In this document: positions 26,709-34,915 of the stretch, piece after piece
Numbering within the stretch: position 1 is the first letter of the stretch
Layout: every line of letters begins with the position of its first letter
Assembly (NCBI RefSeq): GCF_014879935.1
Contig: NZ_JACSRD010000138.1
Span: 121,828 to 185,827 of the forward strand
Origin: Prosthecobacter sp.
GTDB lineage: Bacteria > Verrucomicrobiota > Verrucomicrobiia > Verrucomicrobiales > Verrucomicrobiaceae
Direction of reading: 5' to 3'
DNA length: 64,000 nucleotides
Position numbers and translations under genes: made by a program
The notes under the pieces: generated by a model
What the model was told of the DNA's origin: nothing
Seen by the model: only the letters and a program-made list of their open reading frames with translations
The model's database searches: none

Positions 26709-28082
26709 ATGTCCCGCCGCGACGCCTTGCAGCGTCTCTCGGCCGGCTTTGGCGCGATCGGGCTCGCAGGCATGTTGAATGCGGCTCCGAAGCAACAAAT
26801 CACGCCGCGGGCGAAGCGCGTGATCTTCCTGTTCATGAACGGCGCACCGTCGCACATCGACACCTTTGATCCGAAGCCGGCGCTGAAGAAATACGAAGGC
26901 CAGCAACCGAGCGGAAAGCTCTACAAGGCCCCGAAGACGAGCGGCTTCATGTCATCGCCGCTGCGTTTCGAGAAATGCGGCCAGAGCGGCATCGAAGTGA
27001 GCGAGAGCCTGCCCGCGCTGGGCAGCATCATCGACGACTGCTGCGTGATCCGCTCCATGCACACGAACGTGCCGAACCACGAGCCCGCGCTGCTGATGAT
27101 GAACACGGGCAACATCCAGCCGATCCGGCCGTCGCTGGGCTCGTGGGTGCTGTATGGGCTCGGCACGGAGAACGAGAACCTGCCGGGCTTTGTCGTGCTG
27201 CGTCCGACGCCGAACATCGTGGTGGGCCCGGCGCTGTGGAGCAATTCCTTCCTGCCTGCCGAGTATCAGGCGACGGGCGTGATCACCTCCGACATGGCCG
27301 TGGACAAGCTGGTGGCCAATGTGCGCAATCCGGTGCTCTCCGCGACGACCCAGCGACGCCAGATCGACCTCATCCAGCGCCTCAATGGCATCCACGCGGC
27401 GCGCCGCGACCATGACTCCACGCTGGAGGCGCAGATCAAGGCGATGGAGACCGCGTATCGCATGCAAAGCGCTGCCAGTGATGCCTTCGACATCAGCAAG
27501 GAGCGCGCGAAGACGCGCGAGCTGTATGGCGACACGCCCTTTGGCCGCTCCTGCCTGCTGGCGCGGCGTCTGGCCGAGTCCGGCGTGCGCTACGTGAGTG
27601 TCTATTACACCAGCAGCAACAACCAGCCCTGGGACACGCACAGTGATCACTACAAGCGCCACCCCGAGCTCTGCGCCGACAGCGACCGTGCCTCCGCGGC
27701 TCTCATCAGCGATTTGAAACAGCGCGGCATGCTGGAGGACACGCTGGTCGTTTGGACAGGTGAATTCGGCCGCACGCCCTACTCGCAGGACAATCCGGAC
27801 AAGAAAAAGCAGACGGACCCGATGAAGCGCGGGCGTGACCATCACCACACGGCTTTCAGCACCCTGCTGGCCGGTGGCGGCGTGAAAGGCGGCCTCGCCT
27901 ACGGTACCTCCGACGAACTGGGCATGAACGCGCAGGAGAATCCCGTCCACGTGCACGATCTGCACGCGACGATCCTGCATCTGCTGGGCCTTGATCACGA
28001 AAAGCTCACCTATCGCTACGCCGGACGCGATTTCCGGCTCACCGACGTGTTCGGCAAGGTGGTGACAGACATCCTGGCCTGA
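26709..28082 (+). CDS. DUF1501 family protein, Tat-exported
   Basis: A 457-residue protein with a twin-arginine leader (MSRRDALQRLSAGFG). The body is the DUF1501 alkaline-phosphatase-superfamily-like fold: [38 protein letters not shown] and a C-terminal [23 protein letters not shown]. It follows the DUF1549 gene after 13 bp and should be co-transcribed. An in-frame ATG at 26685 would overlap the upstream stop by 11 bp; 26709 was chosen because it places the RR motif at the N-terminus. The pair is diagnostic of PVC bacteria. Enzymatic activity is not established. Confidence 0.88.
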   Translation: MSRRDALQRLSAGFGAIGLAGMLNAAPKQQITPRAKRVIFLFMNGAPSHIDTFDPKPALKKYEGQQPSGKLYKAPKTSGFMSSPLRFEKCGQSGIEVSESLPALGSIIDDCCVIRSMHTNVPNHEPALLMMNTGNIQPIRPSLGSWVLYGLGTENENLPGFVVLRPTPNIVVGPALWSNSFLPAEYQATGVITSDMAVDKLVANVRNPVLSATTQRRQIDLIQRLNGIHAARRDHDSTLEAQIKAMETAYRMQSAASDAFDISKERAKTRELYGDTPFGRSCLLARRLAESGVRYVSVYYTSSNNQPWDTHSDHYKRHPELCADSDRASAALISDLKQRGMLEDTLVVWTGEFGRTPYSQDNPDKKKQTDPMKRGRDHHHTAFSTLLAGGGVKGGLAYGTSDELGMNAQENPVHVHDLHATILHLLGLDHEKLTYRYAGRDFRLTDVFGKVVTDILA

Positions 28083-28172
28083 GGCGGCAGGAGTTTGGCG
28101 CGGTTTTGCAGTTGTTGAACGGGTTTCCGGACGCAATGCTGCGCCGTTCACCCCACGCAAACCCCTTTTGCC

Positions 28173-30122
28173 ATGTCCCACGCCCCCACTGTCGTCATTG
28201 AAAACTTCTACCCCTGCATCGAAGGCGGCCGGCACCCCGTCAAACGGGTCATTGATGAGCCGCTGGACGTTTGGTGCGACATCTTCAAGGACGGTCACGA
28301 TGTGATGAGCACCGTGCTGCGCTGGCGTCAGCCTGGAGCCCGCCGCTGGTTCGAAGCGCCGATGAAGCCCATCGACAACGACCGCTGGCAGGGCCGCTGC
28401 AGTTTCTCCAAAGCCGGTCGCTGGGAGTACGTCGTCGAGGCCTGGGGTGACACGTTCCGCTCCTGGAAAAAGACCTTCGCCGTGCGTGTGCAGGCCAAGG
28501 ATCCTGATGTGCCGATCGAGGCTCAGGAAGGTGCCCGCCTGCTGCGTGATGCTGGCAAACGCGCCCGCAAGGCCGGTGTGCCCGAGATCGCGACGCAGTT
28601 GGAGGACTTTGCTGATCTGCTCACAAGTGTGAAGGTGCAGGACATCATGGACGTGCTGCAATCCGACGAATTGCAGAGCCTGATGGACCAGTATTCCGAC
28701 CGTTCGCTGTCCACCGTGTCCGAGCCGCTGCAAGTCATCGTCGAACGCGAACGCGCACGCTTCTCCGCGTGGTATGAGTTCTTTCCGCGCAATGCCGAAG
28801 GCCTCAGTGACAAACACTCCACCTTCCGCGATTGCCTGGGCCGTCTCGACCATGCGGCGAGCATGGGTTTCGACGTGATCTATTTCCCGCCGATCCATCC
28901 CATCGGCATCACCGCCCGCAAAGGGAAGAACAACTCCCTCACCGCACAGCCCGGCGATGTCGGCAGCCCGTGGGCCATCGGTGGTCCCGCAGGTGGACAT
29001 CGCGCCATCGAGCCCGCACTCGGCACGGAGAAGGACTTCGTCTGGCTGGTGAAGGAGGCAAAGAAACGCGGCCTCGAGATCGCGCTCGACTTCGCCATCA
29101 ACTGCTCGCCCGATCATCCGTATGTGAAGGAGCATCCCGAGTGGTTCTACCAGCGTCCCGACGGCAGCATCCGCTACGCCGAGAACCCGCCGAAGAAGTA
29201 CCAGGACATCTACCCCATCAACTTCCACTGCGACGACTGGCGCAATCTCTGGAACGAGCTCATCGACGTTGTGCAGCACTGGGTCGATCTCGGCGTGAAG
29301 ATTTTCCGCGTCGATAATCCGCACACCAAGCCCGTCGCGTTCTGGGAGGAACTCATCACCACCATCCAGCGCAAGGACCCCGACGTGCTCTTCCTCGCCG
29401 AAGCCTTCACGAAGCCGAAGATGATGCAGGTGCTCGGCAAGGTCGGCTTCACGCAGAGCTACACCTACTTCACCTGGCGCGAGGACAAGCACTCGCTCAC
29501 TGAGTACGCGAAGGAACTCACGCAAAGCGACATGCGCTGGTATTACCGCGGCAACTTCTGGCCAAACACGCCCGACATCCTGCCCGGCCACCTGCAAAAC
29601 GCCGGCCCGCAGATGTTCCGCATCCGTGCCGCCCTCGCCGCCACGCTCTCATCGAGCTGGGGCATGTACTCCGGCTACGAGCTGTGCGAGAACGACCCCT
29701 ATCCCGGCAAGGAGGAGTACGACAACAGCGAGAAGTACCAGCTCAAGCAGCGCGACTACAACCAGCCCGGCAACCTCACCGCCTTCATCCGCGTGTTGAA
29801 CACCATCCGCCGCGAAAATCCCGCGCTGCATCTTTACGATAACCTGCGCTTCCACGGCTCTGACCACGGCCAGATCCTCTGCTACAGCAAGGCCACGCCG
29901 GACTTCAGCAACCGCATCCTCTGCACCATCAGCCACGACCCGCATCATCCCGCCGCCGGCATGGTCCACCTCGACCTCGCCGCCCTCGGCCTCGACGGCA
30001 GCCGCCCCTACAAGGTCACCGACCTCATCCACAACCAAAGCTACGAGTGGCGCGGCGCGGACAACTACGTCGGCCTCAATCCACACGGCGTCTCGATGCA
30101 CATCTTCAAGGTGGAGCAGTGA
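28173..30122 (+). CDS. glgE: Alpha-1,4-glucan:maltose-1-phosphate maltosyltransferase
   Basis: A 649-residue GH13_3 enzyme. It transfers maltosyl units from maltose-1-phosphate to alpha-1,4-glucan in the trehalose-to-glycogen (GlgE) route. An N-terminal beta domain and helical insert (about 1-200) precede the catalytic barrel (YFPPIHPIG, GGHRAIEPALGT). The predicted nucleophile is Asp381 (FRVDNPHTKP) and the acid/base Glu410 (FLAEAFTKP). Their spacing of 29 residues equals that in the Streptomyces enzyme. The C-terminal DLIHNQSYEWRG segment is the usual beta domain. The normal partners (treS, maltokinase, glgB) are not in the window. Confidence 0.95.
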   Translation: MSHAPTVVIENFYPCIEGGRHPVKRVIDEPLDVWCDIFKDGHDVMSTVLRWRQPGARRWFEAPMKPIDNDRWQGRCSFSKAGRWEYVVEAWGDTFRSWKKTFAVRVQAKDPDVPIEAQEGARLLRDAGKRARKAGVPEIATQLEDFADLLTSVKVQDIMDVLQSDELQSLMDQYSDRSLSTVSEPLQVIVERERARFSAWYEFFPRNAEGLSDKHSTFRDCLGRLDHAASMGFDVIYFPPIHPIGITARKGKNNSLTAQPGDVGSPWAIGGPAGGHRAIEPALGTEKDFVWLVKEAKKRGLEIALDFAINCSPDHPYVKEHPEWFYQRPDGSIRYAENPPKKYQDIYPINFHCDDWRNLWNELIDVVQHWVDLGVKIFRVDNPHTKPVAFWEELITTIQRKDPDVLFLAEAFTKPKMMQVLGKVGFTQSYTYFTWREDKHSLTEYAKELTQSDMRWYYRGNFWPNTPDILPGHLQNAGPQMFRIRAALAATLSSSWGMYSGYELCENDPYPGKEEYDNSEKYQLKQRDYNQPGNLTAFIRVLNTIRRENPALHLYDNLRFHGSDHGQILCYSKATPDFSNRILCTISHDPHHPAAGMVHLDLAALGLDGSRPYKVTDLIHNQSYEWRGADNYVGLNPHGVSMHIFKVEQ

Positions 30123-30128
30123 TGCACC

Positions 30129-30314
30129 ATGAAAACGCTGCCGCTGCTTTTCGCCCTGATCTGCTCAGCGCTGGCTCAAACTTGGTGGCTTGAATCATTC
30201 CCAGGCCTCACAATCTGTCCGCTGCAGGAAGCAGCGTGCATCTTCGATCACGTCATGATCCCCTTCACCACATTGCCCTTCACTTCCGTCAGGCGCATAT
30301 CGCGTCCGGCGTAA
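30129..30314 (+). pseudogene. Orphan signal-peptide remnant after glgE
   Basis: A 61-codon open frame starts 7 bp after glgE. Its first about 17 residues (MKTLPLLFALICSALAQ) look like a genuine signal peptide. The rest is not protein-like, and from 30248 it overlaps the DUF1501 fragment on the other strand. It may be the 5' stub of a gene lost in the rearrangement that made the neighbouring composite pseudogene. Confidence 0.35.
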
Positions 30315-31550
30315 CGATAAGTGAGCTTCGTGTGCTCCAGGCCGAGCAGGTGGAGGATGGTGGCGTGCCAGTCGTGGATGTGGACGGGGTCGATGACGCT
30401 TTCGTAGCCGAACTCGTCGGTCTCGCCGAAACTGAATCCGGGCTTCACGCCGGCTCCGGCGAACCAGGTGGTGTAGCCGGTGTGGTTGTGGTCGCGACCG
30501 TCGTCGATCTGCGCATACGGCGTGCGGCCAAACTCACCGGCGAAGATGACGAGCGTGTCTTTGAGCAGGCCACGGCCTTCGAGATCGGTCAGCAGGCCCG
30601 CGATGGGGCCATCGACGGCGGCGGCGTGTTTGCCATGGTCTTCGGTGAGGTTGCGGTGCTGGTCCCAGCCGCCGTGGTTGACCTCCACAAAGCGCACGCC
30701 GGCCTCCAACATGCGCCGGGCCATGAGGCACTGGCGGCCAAAGTCGTCGGTGGTGGTGTTGCCGATGCCGTAGAGCTTTTTCACGGTGTCGGACTCGCTT
30801 TCGATGTCGAGCACGCTGGACAGAGCGTCCTGCATGCGGAAGGCGAGTTCGTGCGACTCGATGAGGCCCTCGATGGCGGCGTTCTCCGGCTGGCGCTGCT
30901 GGGCGACGCGGTTGAGCTGCTGCACGAAGTCGAGCTGGGCGCGTTGCTCTGGCCGTGCGAGCTGCGGATGCGCGAGGTTGCTGATCTTGGCCTGGGCGAT
31001 GGGCTGGCGTCCGTTGCCGATGCGCGTGCCTTGATAGATGGCGGGCAAAAACGAGCTGCCGTAGTTCGCGGAGCCGCCGTTGCCGGGATTCGGGCTCAGC
31101 GTGACAAAGCCGGGAAGGATTTCATTCATGCTGCCGAGGCCGTAGGTGATCCAGGCACCCATGCTGGGACGCGGCGCGGTGGGGATGCCGCAGTGCATTT
31201 GCAGGAAGGCGGGGGGATGATTCGGCACGTCCGCGAGCCGAGCCGTGCCCTGCTCCACCTGCCTCGTCAGGCGTTCGCGCTGGCGTGGGCTCAGCGGCTT
31301 CAGCGCATCAGGCTGCCCTGCGGTCGCGGGCAACGGCATGAGTGTGCTGACATTGTTGTTCTGCACCAGCTTGATCGTGCCAAACTTCGTGTCCGTGCTG
31401 CGGAAGATGCCCGCCAGAGCGTAGTAGTCGCGCTGCGAGACGGGATCGTATTTGTGATCGTGGCAGCGGGCGCAGGCCATCGTCATGCCGAGAAAGCCTG
31501 GCTCACGGTGTCGATCTGCTCGTCCACCACATCCATTTCAAACTGGAGCG
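30248..31550 (-). pseudogene. Composite pseudogene: DUF1549 fragment joined to DUF1501 C-terminal part
   Basis: Reading the minus strand, 31550 to about 31235 encodes the middle of a DUF1549 protein ([19 protein letters not shown], then after a one-base loss [18 protein letters not shown], ending [12 protein letters not shown]). At about residue 86 after the MTMACARC start it changes without a stop into a DUF1501 protein, beginning at [15 protein letters not shown], inside that family's domain, and running to its natural end ([16 protein letters not shown]). The open frame 30248-31486 therefore joins two proteins normally encoded by neighbouring genes. The N-terminal parts of both, and DUF1553, are missing. 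It is most simply a deletion product. Gene callers may report it as a DUF1501 protein of 412 residues. Confidence 0.8.
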
Positions 31551-31994
31551 GAAAAAGCAGGCCGCAGCACCGACATCCGGCTGCAAGGCCGCACGGTAGG
31601 GCAGATGACCGCCAATGCACGGCCCGAACGATCCGAGGCGACCGGTGCAGGCCTCGTGCTGCTTCAAGAAGTCCAGCACCGCGCGATTGTCCGCATCGTA
31701 GGCCGCCACGAGCTTCTCGGTCTTCAAGCGATTGCCCACATCCGAGCCCGCCTGGTCATACGCGAGCACCGTGCCCGCCGGCAGATACTCATGGTAGATC
31801 TCCGGCAGCGCGACGACGAAGCCATGCCCCGCCAAAAACGCGGCGGTGCGATGAATCGGCCTCGTGATCTGAAAAATCTCCGAGTGAAACAACAACCCCG
31901 GATACCGCCCCGCCGCCGCCGGCCTGAGCACCATCGTGCGCATCGGTCCGGTGGGTGTTTTCAGTTCGACGATTTCAGGTTCGCGGAGAATCAT
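31503..31994 (-). pseudogene. Truncated dienelactone hydrolase family gene
   Basis: The first 148 codons encode a dienelactone-hydrolase-like alpha/beta hydrolase (REPEIVELKTPTGPMRTMVL, YHEYLPAG) up to the nucleophile region GSFGPCIGGH (Cys126) and GAAACFF. At about 31550 the sequence changes to the DUF1549 fragment in another frame and stops 15 codons later. The Asp and His of the triad, expected in the missing C-terminal part, are lost. A free-standing functional enzyme is unlikely. Confidence 0.75.
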
Positions 31995-32229
31995 GTGGCC
32001 GGAGAAGTAAAAAGGCTGGGCAGAGTGCAATCGCGGCACGGTCGAGGTTTCGTCACTCGAACGTCCCCACCGGTCACGCACCGCCGTCTGACGGGAACGC
32101 GAATGGGGGCGATGTGGCCCGCGAAACTCCAAGGGAGCCCCACGGGTGGCCCGATCCGCAGCGGACGGCTGCCGATAATTCGATTGCGCCATTCGCCGCC
32201 GCACGGAATCATGGCGCGCAGCAGCCCCC

Positions 32230-32314
32230 GCCCGGGTGGCGGAATTGGTAGACGCGCCAGACTTAGGATCTGGTTTGGAAACAAGTGCAGGTTCGAGTCC
32301 TGTCCCGGGCACCA
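32230..32314 (+). tRNA. tRNA-Leu (anticodon TAG)
   Basis: An 85-base tRNA with a 7 bp acceptor stem (GCCCGGG/CCCGGGC), anticodon stem CCAGA/TCTGG around the loop CTTAGGA, a variable arm (GTTTGGAAACAAGT region), the T-arm GTTCGAGTCC and an encoded CCA end. The anticodon TAG reads leucine CUN codons. Confidence 0.97.
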
Positions 32315-32361
32315 TGCTTTGCAGTGCAATGCGCGTGCCGGGGGCGGCGTTCCCATGCGCC

Positions 32362-33711
32362 ATGCGCTCGCTCCTTTTTCTCCTCGCCCTCGGCTCCACA
32401 CTCCTCGCGGCCGCGGAGCGGCCGAACATCGTCTTCATCCTCGCCGACGATTTCGGCTACGGCGATCTCGGCTGCATGGGCTGCCCGGACATCCAGACGC
32501 CGAACATCGACCGCATCGCGGCGGAGGGCGTGAAGTTCACCGACTTTTATGCCAACGCGCCGGTCTGCACGCCCACGCGCACCGGTTTCATCACAGGCCG
32601 CTGGCAGCAGCGCTGCGGCTTGGAGTTCGCGTTCGGCTATCAGGTGGAGCAATTCCGTCGCGTGAAGGGCGAGTGGGTGCCGGAGAAGGACATTCACGCG
32701 CTCGGGCTGCCGCTGAATGAGATCACGCTCGCGCAGAAGCTCAAAGCGGCCGGTTACGCCACGGGCGCGTTTGGGAAATGGCATCTCGGCTTCAAAGACG
32801 AGTACAATCCGGTGAAGCGCGGCTTCGATGAATACTTCGGCGAATTGCTCGGCCACGCCGACTACTACAAGCACACCTACTACGACGGCACGTACGCCCT
32901 GCGCGACGGATTGGAGCCGGTGAAGCGTGATGGCTACTTCACCGACCTCATCAACGAACGCGCCGCGAAGTTCATCCGCGATCACAAAGACGCGCCGTTT
33001 TTCATGTATGTGCCGCATCTGGCCGTGCACGCGCCGTTTGAGGCGCCGGACGCACCGGAAACGCCGATGGTGACAAAGGAGACCATGCACCACGGCAGCC
33101 GCGCGATTTACAAGGCGATGGTCGAGCGCATCGACCAAGGCGTCGGCATGATTCTCGATGAACTGGAGAAGAACGGCCTCGCCGACAACACGCTCGTCGT
33201 CTTCTCCAGCGACAACGGCGGCGAGCGCTACAGCCGCAATCTGCCGCTCTTCCATCACAAGGCCACCGTGTGGGAAGGCGGCATCCGCGTGCCCTGCGTC
33301 ATGCGCTGGCCGGCGAAACTGCCGAAAGGCAAAGTCACCGCGCAAATGGCCATCACGATGGACCTGCATGCGACCTTCGCCGAGCTCGCGGGTGCCAAAA
33401 CGCCGCCGGAGAAGCCGCTCGACGGCCTTAATCTCATCCCGCTGCTCACCAGCGATGCGAAATCGGTCGAACGCACCTTCTTCTGGCGGATCGATCGCTC
33501 GAATCGCAAGCAGAAGGCCATCCGCCATGGGAAATGGAAGTACCTCAACGATGGCAACACCATGGACCTCCTTTTCGATCTCGAAGCTGACATCGGCGAA
33601 CGCGTGAACCTCGGCTACCAGCACCCCGAAGTCCTCGAAGACCTCAAAGCGAGGCTCAAAGCCTGGGAAACCGAAATGGACGCGAGCGAGCGGGAGATCT
33701 GGGTGAGGTGA
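32362..33711 (+). CDS. Secreted sulfatase (second copy type)
   Basis: A 449-residue sulfatase with a signal peptide (MRSLLFLLALGSTLLAAA). The metal site begins LADD (Asp29/30). The formylglycine motif is C69-T-P-T-R. GKWHLG, SSDNGG and a C-terminal RHGKWKYL...DLEADIGERVNL block complete the fold. It is related to, but clearly distinct from, the sulfatase at 2790. The start at 32362 follows the tRNA by 47 bp. Longer frames run back into the tRNA gene and give a spurious peptide. The substrate is unknown. Confidence 0.92.
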   Translation: MRSLLFLLALGSTLLAAAERPNIVFILADDFGYGDLGCMGCPDIQTPNIDRIAAEGVKFTDFYANAPVCTPTRTGFITGRWQQRCGLEFAFGYQVEQFRRVKGEWVPEKDIHALGLPLNEITLAQKLKAAGYATGAFGKWHLGFKDEYNPVKRGFDEYFGELLGHADYYKHTYYDGTYALRDGLEPVKRDGYFTDLINERAAKFIRDHKDAPFFMYVPHLAVHAPFEAPDAPETPMVTKETMHHGSRAIYKAMVERIDQGVGMILDELEKNGLADNTLVVFSSDNGGERYSRNLPLFHHKATVWEGGIRVPCVMRWPAKLPKGKVTAQMAITMDLHATFAELAGAKTPPEKPLDGLNLIPLLTSDAKSVERTFFWRIDRSNRKQKAIRHGKWKYLNDGNTMDLLFDLEADIGERVNLGYQHPEVLEDLKARLKAWETEMDASEREIWVR

Positions 33712-33730
33712 GAGCGCCGGGGCGAGTGTC

Positions 33731-33819
33731 GCCCTTTCAGGGCTCCACGAAATGGGGATCGTCTCGTGTTCCAAACCCGGTGTTGCACACCGGGCTGAGG
33801 AATAACGTGCCTTTGGCAC
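33731..33819 (+). repeat. REP-type three-hairpin module 2a (forward)
   Basis: A hairpin GCCCT/AGGGC (33731-33743), B hairpin CCCGGTGT/ACACCGGG with loop TGC (33776-33794), C hairpin GTGCC/GGCAC (33807-33819). The single-stranded link between B and C reads CTGAGGAATAAC. It lies in the 415 bp non-coding stretch between the sulfatase and the second transposase. Confidence 0.85.
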
Positions 33820-33979
33820 TCCGGAAGTCGAATGACGAACGAGGTGGCGTGGCTGATGGGAGAACACCGGCGTTCAGACATTCCTGGCAGGAAGATGCCG
33901 GCAGCGAGGCCCCTAGGCCTTTGGTGAGACCACCGCATCGTCAACAAACGAGGTGCCGCCCTGACAACGCTGGCTTTGA

Positions 33980-34074
33980 GCACCAAAGGTGCGGCATTCC
34001 TAAGCCTGCGGGCGAAGCCCCAGGATTGATGATCGCAGCATTCAGCGCTTGGTTTGGCCAAGCCCTGAAAGGGC
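33980..34074 (-). repeat. REP-type three-hairpin module 2b (inverted)
   Basis: C hairpin GCACC/GGTGC (33980-33992), B hairpin CCTG-c-GGGC/GCCC-CAGG (34004-34024), A hairpin GCCCT/AGGGC (34062-34074). It is the inverse orientation of module 2a and ends about 50 bp before the transposase start. Confidence 0.8.
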
Positions 34075-34126
34075 GTGACTCGACTCCGCGCTTTCGTCAT
34101 CATTCTTCGCACTCAAACCAGTCACC

Positions 34127-34573
34127 ATGCCGCAATCGCTCTCCCAGGTTCTCATCCACGCGGTTTTCAGCACCAAGAATCGAGAAGCGATGATCCCAGC
34201 GGCGATGCGTCCCCGTCTGCATGCCTACCTCGCCACGGTCCTGGATGAGAACGGCTGCCCGTCTCTTCAGGTCGGCGGCACTGACGACCATATCCACGCG
34301 TTGTTCGCGCTGTCACGCACACTCACGATTGCGGACGCGATCAAGGAGATGAAAACCGGCTCCAGCCAATGGATGAAGACGCACCTTGGCACCGCCTTCG
34401 GGTGGCAGGCTGGGTATGGCGCGTTTTCAGTCGCCGCCTCCCAGAAGGTGCAGGTGATCAAATACATTCAAGGCCAGGAGGCACATCATCGGCTCATCAC
34501 TTTCCAGGATGAGTTTCGGAAGTTGCTCAAACGCTACGAGGTGGCCTGGGATGAGCGCTATGTGTGGGACTAG
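34127..34573 (+). CDS. REP-associated tyrosine transposase (Y1, IS200-like fold)
   Basis: A 148-residue enzyme homologous to the one at 15149 but strongly diverged. HUH motif His55-Ile-His57 (GTDDHIHALF). Probable nucleophile Tyr113 (VIKYIQGQ), followed by EAHHRLITFQDEF and the C-terminal YVWD. It should cut and rejoin single-stranded REP-type DNA. The start ATG opens the conserved SQVLIHAVFSTKNRE block. The difference from the first transposase parallels the difference between their flanking module families, which suggests each acts on its own family. Confidence 0.88.
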   Translation: MPQSLSQVLIHAVFSTKNREAMIPAAMRPRLHAYLATVLDENGCPSLQVGGTDDHIHALFALSRTLTIADAIKEMKTGSSQWMKTHLGTAFGWQAGYGAFSVAASQKVQVIKYIQGQEAHHRLITFQDEFRKLLKRYEVAWDERYVWD

Positions 34574-34587
34574 CGACGCTCCGCACA

Positions 34588-34678
34588 GCGCCGAAGGCGC
34601 GGCACTCCTCAGCCCAGGATGCAATCCTGGGTTTCACGGGCGGAAAACGCCAGCGATGAACGTCAGCCCTGAAAGGGC
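34588..34678 (-). repeat. REP-type three-hairpin module 2c (inverted)
   Basis: C hairpin GCGCC/GGCGC (34588-34600), B hairpin CCCAGGAT/ATCCTGGG with loop GCA (34613-34631), A hairpin GCCCT/AGGGC (34666-34678). It starts 14 bp after the transposase stop. Confidence 0.85.
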
Positions 34679-34743
34679 GAAACCCGACACCGGGTGATCT
34701 TGGCGAGCGGTGGGGTGACTTTGGACACACGGTGTCGAGTGCC

Positions 34744-34838
34744 GCCCTTTCAGGGCTCCACCGTATTCAGCATGCGGGGGCGTTTCTCGTAAACCCAGGG
34801 CTTCGCCCGTGGGCTGAGGAATGACGCGCCCTTGGCGC
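34744..34838 (+). repeat. REP-type three-hairpin module 2d (forward)
   Basis: A hairpin GCCCT/AGGGC (34744-34756), B hairpin CCCAGGGC/GCCC-g-TGGG with loop TTC (34794-34813), C hairpin GCGCC/GGCGC (34826-34838). The B-C link is CTGAGGAATGAC, nearly as in module 2a. With module 2c it fills the 342 bp gap before the DUF1080 gene. Confidence 0.85.
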
Positions 34839-34915
34839 TCCAGACGTGAACGCTGAAGGTTTCTCAGATGAATCCTCGTTGCTCCTCACGTCACTCCGCT
34901 TACCTCTCCCCCGCC

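Larger units (their letters stand above)
33731..34838. mobile_element. RAYT locus 2 (transposase flanked by four REP-type modules)
   Basis: One Y1 transposase gene with two modules on each side in the order forward, reverse, gene, reverse, forward. The module family differs in sequence from that of locus 1, but has the same three-hairpin order. No target duplication or long inverted ends were seen. Confidence 0.75.

Noticed and set aside
26952..29597. An 881-codon open frame on the - strand across the DUF1501 and glgE genes
   Set aside because: Shadow of two well-recognised genes with catalytic motifs; the frame shows only Val/Gly/His/Leu-rich antisense composition.
30236..31867. A 543-codon open frame on the + strand opposite the composite pseudogene
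   Set aside because: Antisense shadow; the minus strand carries recognisable DUF1501 and DUF1549 sequence.
32236..32361. An upstream extension of the second sulfatase starting MAELVDAPDLGSG
   Set aside because: This peptide is the translation of the tRNA-Leu gene, a well-known artefact. The signal peptide starts at 32362.
33731..34838. Complete IS200/IS605 insertion sequence
   Set aside because: There is no TnpB, and the flanks are repeated modules in alternating orientation rather than one left and one right end, so a RAYT locus fits better.
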